A program made the translations under genes and the position numbers. DNA of 8,291 nucleotides from the NCBI GenBank assembly GCA_022425585.1, contig JAKMFF010000019.1, positions 1-8,291 of the forward strand. The letters run 5' to 3'. This document shows positions 1-6,949 of the stretch, in pieces; position 1 is the stretch's first letter, and every line of letters starts with the position of its first letter. The stretch is from Candidatus Poseidoniaceae archaeon. GTDB taxonomy: Archaea > Thermoplasmatota > Poseidoniia > Poseidoniales > Poseidoniaceae. The notes beneath the pieces were generated by a model that ran no database searches, was not told the origin of the DNA, and was given only the letters and a program-made list of their open reading frames with translations.

Positions 1-16
1 GTGCTAGCAGGAGTCG

Positions 17-793
17 ATGGGCGTATCAGTGGCAACCGGCAAATATGGGAATAAACGAGTCATCGATTTGTCGGATTGGGGTAGACCATTAGCTCGAATG
101 GTTGCTAAACGTCTTAAAAATAAACCAATATCAGTAATTCAGGTGACTAATCTTCACCTTCTACTCACAATCTATTGTTCTTGGTTAATTCTGAACGATT
201 CGACGGTTGTTGCTTGTGCACTCCTCATTATCAAAGGAGTAATTGATGCAGTTGATGGAGAATTGGCTAGAATTCGCAATAAACCATCGCATGTTGGAAG
301 GTATTGGGACACAATAGCTGACTCAATTGGACTAATTTTGATAATGTGTAGTTTTGGGATTTTGCTGGAATGGGATGTATTAGTTACTAGTCTAATTATC
401 CTAGCAACGTTATTCCAATATTCTCTATTCAACCATTACTCAATCGCCATGAGGACATTGAGTTCAGGAGATACTACAAGCCGAATTGACGAAAGTACCA
501 AGCCTGTAGCATACCCATGGGAAAAACAACGCACTGTCGATTTGTTTCATTCAGTATACCTATTATTATTTAGTTGGCAAGACCGAATAATCTCGATATT
601 TTCGGGCAAAGGATCAAAAAACTTGTCGTTTGAATTCACCATATCTTCCCTCCTTGGTTTTGGATTCCAATCGCTCGCTTTTTTGATGCTAGCATTAACC
701 AAGCAACTTGACAATGTTCCACAATTGATTCTCGTAGTAAATGTCGCAATTATGGTAATAGTACTGGTACGTAGTCGCATCGTCCCCAACTAA
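17..793 (+). CDS. CDP-alcohol phosphatidyltransferase family membrane protein
   Basis: This is an integral-membrane enzyme that transfers a phospho-alcohol from a CDP-linked donor to an acceptor alcohol, normally in polar lipid head-group synthesis. The 258-residue protein carries the complete family signature DxxDGxxARx8GxxxDxxxD: D77, D80, G81, A84, R85, G94, D98 and D102, which bind metal and act in catalysis. About six hydrophobic segments can be drawn (roughly 41-60, 61-76, 103-118, 121-140, 208-228 and 235-252) after a basic, amphipathic N-terminus. A long polar loop at about 145-190 precedes the last two helices. The ATG follows an in-frame stop at 5-7, so the start cannot lie further upstream. 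AGGAG at 9-13 is only 3 bases from the ATG, which is close for a ribosome binding site. The substrate cannot be read from sequence; archaetidylinositol-phosphate, archaetidylserine and archaetidylglycerol-phosphate synthases are all possible. The family call is firm and the specificity is unknown. It converges on the LVIVD gene across 42 bp. Confidence 0.9.
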   Translation: MGVSVATGKYGNKRVIDLSDWGRPLARMVAKRLKNKPISVIQVTNLHLLLTIYCSWLILNDSTVVACALLIIKGVIDAVDGELARIRNKPSHVGRYWDTIADSIGLILIMCSFGILLEWDVLVTSLIILATLFQYSLFNHYSIAMRTLSSGDTTSRIDESTKPVAYPWEKQRTVDLFHSVYLLLFSWQDRIISIFSGKGSKNLSFEFTISSLLGFGFQSLAFLMLALTKQLDNVPQLILVVNVAIMVIVLVRSRIVPN

Positions 794-835
794 TCTTGAT
801 CGAGAGGCTAATTAACCGACCTGCGGGTGATAAAA

Positions 836-2845
836 TCACTCATCTTCTAGATTAGTATACAATGGCGGATAGAGGTATTGAGAATTGATATCCTCGTCCA
901 TTTGGACGACATATACTCCAGAAACCATTTCTGAGATGAACAAGAATCCTCTTGGATCATATTGTAGACCCCAATCAAACGGTATCATGCAGGAAGCCCA
1001 ACAATCAGCCATATCGTACCCAAGAGTTGCCTTAGGGTCTTCAATCCATGTTGGTCCAGCAGGCAAGTAATATCCCATAGTGACAGTTTCTGCCATTTGC
1101 TCTATTGCAGGGAATCCAACCTCAGGTGCAGGAGTTCCATCAACCCATTGGGTTTCACTCCAGATTTGGCTGTGATCAGTAACCCAATTTCCAGCGTGAT
1201 AGTGCGTCCAGTAGACGTGGCCATTAGTCCCAGTATCACCATTGTGCGGGCTGTAAATGTACCCGCCAGGGATGTAATGATGTTCATGGACACTGCCATC
1301 AGGCAGAATACTTGTTCCTGGTAATTTCCACTTGCTTAGCAAAAACGGTTTTGCCGGGTCTGTAGTATCAATAGTCCAAACATATCCGGTGTGATTAGTA
1401 TTGGTTCCATACTCTGGAGCAATCAATGTTAGGTGCCTCCAATTGATGCCGTAGACAGGGTCTTCCGGACCTGTTCCGCATTCATCCGGCCAGGTGTTCA
1501 TTGGGTCGGTTTCTGCTGCACCATTACATAGCAAGTGATCGTAAGGTACCGCATAGTGAATCCATCCGTTGCCATTTAGCGCACCACTACTTCCACCCCA
1601 CTCTTCTGGAGTCATCCCTGCATGGCCGCCACCATCGGGACCGTACCAACCATCGTCTGCACTTGGACAACCCAACCATCTTCCGACCTCACTATTCTGA
1701 GGCCAATTTACTCCAAGGGGATCAGCAACACTAGGAGGTTCTGAGACATCGACGATTCTTAGTCCGGCGTCCCAGTAGGAAATGTAGAGTAGAGCTTGTC
1801 CAGTAATCGGGTGGATATGGAATACGTTATCGTGATTGAACAATGAACCGCCACAAGTGGTTTCAGGCTCGGGAGTATATCCGCCCCAACGAATAATTTC
1901 TCGACTCACATTTTGGTCTTCATCATTAACATCAGGTCTCCATGATTCAAAACCAAGTGGAACATAGAATATCTGGGTGCCTTTGTAGAATACTCCAGAG
2001 TCTCCTTCGACCATTTCAGGATATGGGTCAGCGCCATACAAGAATAGATGACATTCTTCTTGAGCATAGATTGCTGGTGCATTTTCCCAATCACAGTCTA
2101 CGTGGAGGTCTTGATTGTGGAAACCTGCAGGAGGATTATTCCATTCTGCTACTTTAATTGGTTGATTCTTATTTGACACATCAATAACATCTAATCTATT
2201 TGCACCACTGTTTGCATCATCGTCTTGAGGAATTGGGTCTAAATCACTGTTAGTCAATTCATGATTAACAAGTACCCAGTTATTATCTGGGGTTACTTTG
2301 ATGTCAATCATTCTACCGACTTCTGCGTAATAAGTTGATAGTAAAACCATGTTATTCGGCTCAGAGATGTCTAGGATTTCGAATTGGTTGTAGGATGAAA
2401 CATAAGCATAGCAACCGCCTGTGCCGTCGGGGTGCTTGACACAATCTTCCATGAAGTTACCTTCTATCGAAATTTCAGAAGAGTCTCCTGGAGTAGGGCC
2501 GACATTCTTGAATTCTGGATAACATGGTCTGCCTGCAACATTGTCCAATTCGGCTGGCGGGGCGACATTGCCATCACAATTTAGATTGTGATAATCGATC
2601 AAAATCATATTTTCAGTTTGCAATCTGGGTGCCATTAAATCGGTGTGGCTGTGGCTTTCATCTTCTATTTCTACAACAGGGTCAATCCAATCCATCGACT
2701 TTGAACTGGAACTATCTTCTTCATCAGAGTCTAGACTCATGTAAGCAATTGCCGAAATTACGCTGACGGTTAGCAGACTGGCCAGTGCAATTACAATTAC
2801 CTTATCTGCCGCACTGACATCATCGTGAAGTTCCCTTCTAAGCAT
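836..2845 (-). CDS. Membrane-anchored LVIVD-repeat beta-propeller surface protein
   Basis: This is a 669-residue predicted extracellular protein held by one N-terminal membrane helix (about 15-36), followed by an acidic/serine linker (38-50). There is no signal-peptidase site, so it is probably a type II anchor. The body has repeats of the LVIVD type, each with a '[FL]-x-[IV]-[IVL]-D-[IVT]-[ST]' core followed by a proline or asparagine turn: about 155-161, 218-224, 362-368 and 489-495. A closing strand sits at about 634-648. This pattern is typical of LVIVD and 'choice-of-anchor B' beta-propellers. Twelve cysteines (90, 108, 135, 145, 251, 265, 331, 393, 440, 456, 615, 619) suggest disulfides outside the cell. 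Histidines cluster at 338-345 and 520-557 within 'HN...Y.s.Y.aG' elements that recur in LVIVD proteins. The biochemical role of the family is not established; adhesion, enzyme or scaffold are all possible. The gene is divergent from the cupredoxin-like gene, so the two may be co-regulated. The fold is fairly sure and the function is unknown. Confidence 0.82.
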   Translation of the reverse strand: MLRRELHDDVSAADKVIVIALASLLTVSVISAIAYMSLDSDEEDSSSSKSMDWIDPVVEIEDESHSHTDLMAPRLQTENMILIDYHNLNCDGNVAPPAELDNVAGRPCYPEFKNVGPTPGDSSEISIEGNFMEDCVKHPDGTGGCYAYVSSYNQFEILDISEPNNMVLLSTYYAEVGRMIDIKVTPDNNWVLVNHELTNSDLDPIPQDDDANSGANRLDVIDVSNKNQPIKVAEWNNPPAGFHNQDLHVDCDWENAPAIYAQEECHLFLYGADPYPEMVEGDSGVFYKGTQIFYVPLGFESWRPDVNDEDQNVSREIIRWGGYTPEPETTCGGSLFNHDNVFHIHPITGQALLYISYWDAGLRIVDVSEPPSVADPLGVNWPQNSEVGRWLGCPSADDGWYGPDGGGHAGMTPEEWGGSSGALNGNGWIHYAVPYDHLLCNGAAETDPMNTWPDECGTGPEDPVYGINWRHLTLIAPEYGTNTNHTGYVWTIDTTDPAKPFLLSKWKLPGTSILPDGSVHEHHYIPGGYIYSPHNGDTGTNGHVYWTHYHAGNWVTDHSQIWSETQWVDGTPAPEVGFPAIEQMAETVTMGYYLPAGPTWIEDPKATLGYDMADCWASCMIPFDWGLQYDPRGFLFISEMVSGVYVVQMDEDINSQYLYPPLYTNLEDE

Positions 2846-2880
2846 GTTGCCCGCTATTATCTGTTCTATTTCAATTAACG

Positions 2881-2890
2881 GGTAAAATAA
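2881..2890 (-). promoter_or_regulatory. Putative TATA box for the LVIVD gene
   Basis: On the minus strand this reads TTATTTTACC, centred about 40 bp upstream of the ATG at 2845. That would give a transcript with a short leader of about 15 nt. No ribosome binding site is visible before the ATG. The assignment rests only on composition and spacing, in an AT-rich region that could offer other boxes. Confidence 0.4.
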
Positions 2891-2903
2891 TCTAACAATT
2901 TAA

Positions 2904-2916
2904 TTTATTTTATTTA
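2904..2916 (+). promoter_or_regulatory. Putative TATA box for the cupredoxin-like gene
   Basis: The sequence TTTATTTTATTTA lies about 25-35 bp before the ATG at 2939. This is the spacing expected of an archaeal TATA box driving a leaderless or nearly leaderless transcript. No ribosome binding site precedes the ATG. It sits back-to-back with the minus-strand box at 2881-2890, so the 93-bp region 2846-2938 is a compact divergent promoter. Confidence 0.45.
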
Positions 2917-2938
2917 GGCATGTGATTTGGCTTAAATC

Positions 2939-3535
2939 ATGAGACGAAACTACGGACTTGTTGGATTCGCTTTAGTTGTCTTGATTCTAGTCCCAGGCCT
3001 CGCGCAAGCTCACTCGGCTAGTACATTCAATGTTATTGTCAAACAAAACGATCTTCAACCAATGGCTACACAAATCGAATATAATGATTCAATAATGTGG
3101 TACAATGCAGATTCAAGAGAAAATGTAACACAAAGAATTGTCTTTGATTCTGATGGTGATGGACTATACAACGGTTCAGAGGATTGGGATTCTGGTGAAA
3201 TCTACCAAGACTGCCCTCTTCCAACAAACAACTCATCATCAGATTGTCAAGAATCATTCACCGTTTGGTTCAACGGAACTTGGGGCATTGGTGAGTACAA
3301 TTATCAATCAATTTCATCCAATGGCGATGTACAAAATGGGACGATAGTTGTCATCGAGCATGTTGAAGAAAATACTGGACCGGCAGTTGGCAGCACCTTC
3401 GGCTCATTTGACGATGAAGATACAGAACTTTCAGATGATTCAGAAGATGATAATATGAAACAAATATTCCTGTTTGTGGGAATGGTTTCTGCAATCGGTT
3501 CGATAATTTTGATTGTTTTACTTATTAGACGCTAA
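2939..3535 (+). CDS. Secreted, membrane-anchored cupredoxin-like protein lacking copper ligands
   Basis: The 198-residue protein has a cleavable-looking signal peptide (about 1-24, ending AQA before H25). A beta-rich domain spans about 29-138, followed by a very acidic linker (157-172), a transmembrane helix (about 174-195) and a terminal RR. The domain resembles plastocyanin/azurin-like proteins: a 'D-S-I-M-W-Y-N' strand at 50-56, a 'DSG' turn at 84-86, and a closing G-x-Y-x-Y...G-x-I-x-V strand pair at 118-138. The copper ligands are absent. Q65 stands where a histidine is expected, and the Cys/His/Met of the C-terminal loop are replaced by S124 and neighbouring polar residues. D70, D72, D74, G75 and E81 form an EF-hand-type calcium loop. 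C92 and C103 could form a disulfide. Several N-x-S/T sequons suggest glycosylation. The likely role is as a structural or ligand-binding surface protein rather than in electron transfer. The fold assignment is by pattern only. It ends 18 bp from the convergent pepA gene. Confidence 0.72.
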   Translation: MRRNYGLVGFALVVLILVPGLAQAHSASTFNVIVKQNDLQPMATQIEYNDSIMWYNADSRENVTQRIVFDSDGDGLYNGSEDWDSGEIYQDCPLPTNNSSSDCQESFTVWFNGTWGIGEYNYQSISSNGDVQNGTIVVIEHVEENTGPAVGSTFGSFDDEDTELSDDSEDDNMKQIFLFVGMVSAIGSIILIVLLIRR

Positions 3536-3553
3536 ACCTACAAAGTTAACAGT

Positions 3554-5050
3554 TCATCCTTGAGTAATCAAGTGATGCATGGGTCTACCATGAACTCCTG
3601 TGGCACCGTTTTTGACCATGTTATTGGTCTTAGCACCCCAGTAAGTTCCAGCAATATCCATGTGAGCCCAAGTTATTTGTTCGCCATCCTTGTCATAATC
3701 GACATTTGGTACGAACTGCTTCAAGAAGGCAGCAGCAGTATTTGCTCCACCCCAACGTCCAGCACCTAGATTTCTTGTATCGGCAATCTTAGAATCAGTC
3801 ATCTCTTTTTCAAATGCAGGCAATAGCGGCATAGGCCATGCCAACTCATCAACTGCGTTACCGGCGTCGTGGATTCGGCCTCTAAATTCATCATTATTTG
3901 ACCACAGACCGGTCGCTTCGTGACCGAGCGCCACGACGCAAGCACCTGTTAGTGTCGCAAAATCAACAATGTATTCTGGATCATACTCACCAGCTTTCCA
4001 AAGTCCATCGGATAGTACTAGTCTTCCTTCAGCATCAGTATTCAAAATTTCAATAGTTTTACCGGATAAGCCCTTGATCACATCTCCGGGTCTTGTTGCA
4101 TTTGCTGCAGGCATATTTTCAGCCATACAGGTAATTCCGACAACTTTGCCTTTGTGACCAGTCTGGGCCAATGCTTCCATTGTACCGAATACTGTTGCAG
4201 AACCACCCATGTCGTATTTCATTTCATCCATATTTGCTCCAGGCTTGAGTGAAATACCACCAGTATCGAAAGTAATTCCTTTACCAACCAGAACCGGACA
4301 CTTACCTTTGACATCTTTATTCATTTCAAAGATGACCATACAAGGCTTGCGAGAAGAACCCTTTCCAACAGCAACTAATCCACCCATTCCAGCTTTCAGT
4401 GCTTGATCATAGTTGATGATGGTGACTTCAACATTGTCATATTGTTTGGCCCATTCCCAAGCCCGATCTGCAAATTCTTCAGGATACATATCGTTTGGAG
4501 GGCAGTTCCCAAGGTCTCTTGAGAGGTGAACTCCCTTTGCAATGCCTCGGTACTTTTCTACTAATGAGGTTAATTCTCCAGCCTCTTTTTCAGTACAGGC
4601 AAGCCTAATTTGCTTGGTAGAATCATCATCGTTATCATCATCTTTCATTTTGTAATGGTCGTATGAATAATCCCTTAGCATCATACCTTCAGCAAATGCT
4701 GCCATATGTGCTACACCAGCATCCATAAACCTGACAGTGAAGTCGTTACCGTGTATTTTTTTGATACTGGCAAATACTGCAGCACCGGCTTTTCGGTAAT
4801 CATGTACAGTGATTCCATCACCCTTTCCTAAACCAGAAAGAATGATGTTACCATCTTCTCCTCCGACTAAAGATAATGTTGTTTTGGCTTTTGCTTTGAA
4901 ATCACCATCACCGAGCACTTTGTTGATTTGTGCTTTCATTGATTGTGGCAAACCTCGCTCACAGTCTTCAGGTATTGATTCAGTTCCTTCGACTATTGGA
5001 AGAATTAGTGTTCCATTGATATTGTCATTCACGCTTACAGTCATTTCCAT
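3554..5050 (-). CDS. pepA: M17 leucyl aminopeptidase (PepA family)
   Basis: This is a cytoplasmic dimetal aminopeptidase that removes N-terminal residues from peptides, usually as a hexamer. Counting from the longest in-frame start (TTG at 5089), the complete M17 active site is present. Metal ligands are K270, D275, D293, D352 and E354; catalytic residues are K282 and R356. The motifs are VGKGITFDTGG and the family signature NTDAEGRL. The C-terminal GATG and the WAHMDIAGT strand also fit. I place the start at the ATG at 5050, giving 498 residues, because MEMTVSV there aligns with the known PepA N-terminus. The extra 13 residues from the TTG have no family counterpart. A second ATG lies two codons further on at 5044. 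An acidic stretch (148-156, mostly Asp) joins the N-terminal and catalytic domains. The gene lies just downstream of the M14 carboxypeptidase, with no room for a separate terminator, so the two are probably one transcript. The family is certain; the start is likely. Confidence 0.95.
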   Translation of the reverse strand: MEMTVSVNDNINGTLILPIVEGTESIPEDCERGLPQSMKAQINKVLGDGDFKAKAKTTLSLVGGEDGNIILSGLGKGDGITVHDYRKAGAAVFASIKKIHGNDFTVRFMDAGVAHMAAFAEGMMLRDYSYDHYKMKDDDNDDDSTKQIRLACTEKEAGELTSLVEKYRGIAKGVHLSRDLGNCPPNDMYPEEFADRAWEWAKQYDNVEVTIINYDQALKAGMGGLVAVGKGSSRKPCMVIFEMNKDVKGKCPVLVGKGITFDTGGISLKPGANMDEMKYDMGGSATVFGTMEALAQTGHKGKVVGITCMAENMPAANATRPGDVIKGLSGKTIEILNTDAEGRLVLSDGLWKAGEYDPEYIVDFATLTGACVVALGHEATGLWSNNDEFRGRIHDAGNAVDELAWPMPLLPAFEKEMTDSKIADTRNLGAGRWGGANTAAAFLKQFVPNVDYDKDGEQITWAHMDIAGTYWGAKTNNMVKNGATGVHGRPMHHLITQG

Positions 5051-5085
5051 GTTATCGCCTGTGTTGGCGTAAGTGCGATAGCATT

Positions 5086-6477
5086 TCAATTATCGTGTGA
5101 TTCGGATTCACAAATTTCTTCATCTTCTGGCTTCAAGAGTGCTGCTAATCCGATAACAGATACAATCACTGTTACTGGATTAAATATTCCATAACCAAAC
5201 AAACCTTCTCCATTATCGCTAGATTTTGTTGTTACAAGACTACTGTTGATTGGCTCTGTGACCCATTTAGACGAATTTATCACTCGCTTCTGGTAGTATA
5301 ATTGCCAACTACCATCATCATCAACGCTTATGCCTGAAACGTCTAATTCGATGTTCGTGCTGTTACTAGCGTTCACAGTAAATGCACCAGATGTCCATAC
5401 AATCTCTCCGTTAGAATCGACATGTTGTAGCGTGGCATTTGAGGTTGAAGCTTGGCCATGATTCATCACATCCAACACCACGGCGTCGCTAGAAACCCCA
5501 AGACTTTGGACATCTAATCTAGCTCGCCAATACCAGACATTGTTAATCAGATATCTCATGACATCCATTTCTTCTTCTAACCGGTCATTTAGGTTCTCAA
5601 AAGAGCCGGGTACAAACTGTTCATCATCAGTCTCAAAGGTAAAAGTTGGGAAGCCCATTACGCCATAGCCATAGTCTCTACTAGTGCCACAATTTGGATA
5701 TAGTCCTTGATTGGCATTTTGAATTGGAATACTTGAAACATTGGCTTGGACATCATCTCTTATTTGCCAAAACAGTTCCCAATCTGCTGGCTGATGGGCC
5801 CATTTACCCCATGGGTAAAGCATAATCCAAACTCCAGTATGCATTGTTACATACAAATCTGCGTCTGTAACAAACTCATTCATGTATGCTGAATTAGCCG
5901 CTGTTTCAGCCTCACTGAATGCGCTGCTGCCGGGTTGAGTAGTCGGACAAGTGTTCCAGTAATGGTCATAGTTTCTGTTTAAATCGACTTGATTGATATT
6001 CCATCTTGTATCGATGTCATTACCATCTGGATTGAGCATAATCAGTATGTGTAACTCAGTATTTCTCAATACATCAATCGCTTCTTCATTGCCTTCAGCC
6101 CAGCCGTTAATGTACCATTTCGCTGATAGCCAAGCCAGAGCAGTTCCAAGGTATTCGTTGCCATGATGGCCACCATCGATGTAGACAATCTCTTTTTGAT
6201 CACCGTTTTCTTTGGTATCCGCCGACCAGTCGGATAGTCTGACTACCCACAAAGCCTTCCCGAGTTCTGATTCGCCTGCGCTCACAAGATCAACAATTTC
6301 TGGATAATTATCAGCCCAATCATTAACTTCTAATGTCATAGCCGCCCAAGTCATGTGTACGTGACCATCTATTGGGTCTCCTGGCCATGCAGCCTCTTCT
6401 TCAGAATCATCCTGTGCTGCAACCATAGGAATTGATGCGAGCAACATTGAAGCGACAAGGAAAAGCGCAACTCGCAT
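5086..6477 (-). CDS. Secreted, membrane-anchored M14 zinc carboxypeptidase
   Basis: This 463-residue metallopeptidase is predicted to act outside the cell on C-terminal residues of peptides. A signal peptide covers about 1-21 (ending AA before QDD). The M14 catalytic domain runs from about 38 to 315. Zinc ligands are H105 and E108 (HxxE in GGHHGNE) and H213 (TMHTG). Substrate-carboxylate residues lie in the NPDG...R158...DLNRN block (149-169). The general-base glutamate is E282 in FTFETDD. C177 and C263 may pair. A beta-sandwich-like domain with many N-x-S/T sequons follows (about 320-415), then a hydrophobic stretch at about 427-448 and a short acidic tail, probably a C-terminal anchor. The order of motifs fits the carboxypeptidase A/T branch; specificity is not predictable. 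It starts at an ATG with a TATA-like box about 20 bp upstream and no ribosome binding site, so a leaderless message is likely. It is followed by pepA, suggesting linked external and internal peptide breakdown. Confidence 0.93.
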   Translation of the reverse strand: MRVALFLVASMLLASIPMVAAQDDSEEEAAWPGDPIDGHVHMTWAAMTLEVNDWADNYPEIVDLVSAGESELGKALWVVRLSDWSADTKENGDQKEIVYIDGGHHGNEYLGTALAWLSAKWYINGWAEGNEEAIDVLRNTELHILIMLNPDGNDIDTRWNINQVDLNRNYDHYWNTCPTTQPGSSAFSEAETAANSAYMNEFVTDADLYVTMHTGVWIMLYPWGKWAHQPADWELFWQIRDDVQANVSSIPIQNANQGLYPNCGTSRDYGYGVMGFPTFTFETDDEQFVPGSFENLNDRLEEEMDVMRYLINNVWYWRARLDVQSLGVSSDAVVLDVMNHGQASTSNATLQHVDSNGEIVWTSGAFTVNASNSTNIELDVSGISVDDDGSWQLYYQKRVINSSKWVTEPINSSLVTTKSSDNGEGLFGYGIFNPVTVIVSVIGLAALLKPEDEEICESESHDN

Positions 6478-6495
6478 GTTAATCCGTAATTACCG

Positions 6496-6504
6496 TATAA
6501 CAAA
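6496..6504 (-). promoter_or_regulatory. Putative TATA box for the M14 carboxypeptidase gene
   Basis: On the minus strand this reads TTTGTTATA, about 19-27 bp upstream of the ATG at 6477. This is consistent with an archaeal promoter giving a leaderless transcript for the carboxypeptidase-pepA unit. It overlaps one arm of the inverted repeat at 6497-6517. Confidence 0.4.
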
Positions 6505-6517
6505 AATGCTTTGTTAT
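6497..6517. repeat. Perfect 8-bp inverted repeat (operator or terminator candidate)
   Basis: ATAACAAA at 6497-6504 and TTTGTTAT at 6510-6517 are exact reverse complements separated by five bases (AATGC). The element lies in the 49-bp gap between the end of the DUF6015-like gene and the start of the carboxypeptidase gene, both on the minus strand. It overlaps the probable TATA box of the latter. It could be a repressor site blocking the TATA box. Alternatively, with its T5 run on the minus strand, it could be a weak terminator for the upstream gene. The sequence alone does not decide between these. Confidence 0.5.
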
Positions 6518-6526
6518 GGCGCGATT

Positions 6527-6949
6527 TCACCAATCGCTAGTGAAAGCGTTCGGATTAACTACCTTTTCAGATTCTCTAGTCCATATCTGTCCAGCATCAC
6601 CGCTTGAGTAAACATCTGCAAACGGATCGATTTCCTCAGTTTTCTTGCTGCGTTGCATATATGCTTCGACGCTCTCACGCAGATCGGGCTTGAACTTCCA
6701 GTAATGTATACGCCATTCACGTCCATCCCACAATGTAGTTTCTTCACTTTCTGTAGTTAGTAAGTTATAGTCTTGGAACATATAAAATAGGTTTCTATCA
6801 GTTGGCTCAAGTGCGTTGTCGATAATCCTGTTGTAAAACCCGAAGAATCCAAGGGCGTGTTCCGCCATACCTTGGGCGACTTCGCTATCCATTTCAAGGT
6901 CGATATGTTGTTGAATTGCTTTCGTTAATTCTCCTAGTGTCATGCCCAT
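6527..6949 (-). CDS. DUF6015-like small archaeal protein of unknown function
   Basis: This is a small soluble protein of 140 residues from the ATG at 6949. I recognise a resemblance to the archaeal DUF6015 family, but no function is known to me. Residues about 3-35 form helices with a pattern seen in winged-helix or other small helical proteins (LGELTKAIQQHID). A well-ordered core follows: GFFGFYNRIIDN, ALEPTDRNLFYMFQ, LLTTESEETTLWDGREW and RIHYWKF, ending near residue 88. These contain the conserved-looking RIIDN, EPxDR, ETTL and W-R-I-H-Y-W blocks. The C-terminal 50 residues are charged and probably flexible. No signal peptide or membrane segment is present. The frame is open up to 7030, but those 27 extra residues overlap the probable promoter and do not look like the family. 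The start at 6949 (or 6943) is therefore preferred. The gene is divergent from agmatinase. A regulator-like role is possible from the 'YxxLxxxxLLTTxxEETTL' wing-like pattern, but that is inference. Confidence 0.75.
   Translation of the reverse strand: MGMTLGELTKAIQQHIDLEMDSEVAQGMAEHALGFFGFYNRIIDNALEPTDRNLFYMFQDYNLLTTESEETTLWDGREWRIHYWKFKPDLRESVEAYMQRSKKTEEIDPFADVYSSGDAGQIWTRESEKVVNPNAFTSDW

Noticed and set aside
1..54. Frame open from the left edge to a TAA at 52-54 (17 codons), possibly the tail of an upstream gene
   Set aside because: Too short to identify, and it overlaps the start of the phosphatidyltransferase gene; nothing supports it as coding.
794..835. Terminator between the convergent phosphatidyltransferase and LVIVD genes
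   Set aside because: No hairpin and only a T4 run on the minus strand next to the stop; not enough for a call.
1097..1734. Plus-strand open frames inside the LVIVD gene
   Set aside because: Antisense shadows of a long, clearly coding frame; their translations show no protein-like pattern.
2923..2939. Inverted repeat TGATTT-5 nt-AAATCA overlapping the start of the cupredoxin-like gene
   Set aside because: Six-base arms in very AT-rich DNA are expected by chance; not strong enough to call an operator.
3126..3180. Dockerin domain suggested by the D-x-D-x-D-G loop in the cupredoxin-like protein
   Set aside because: Only one loop is present and it sits inside a beta domain; dockerins have two such loops with helices.
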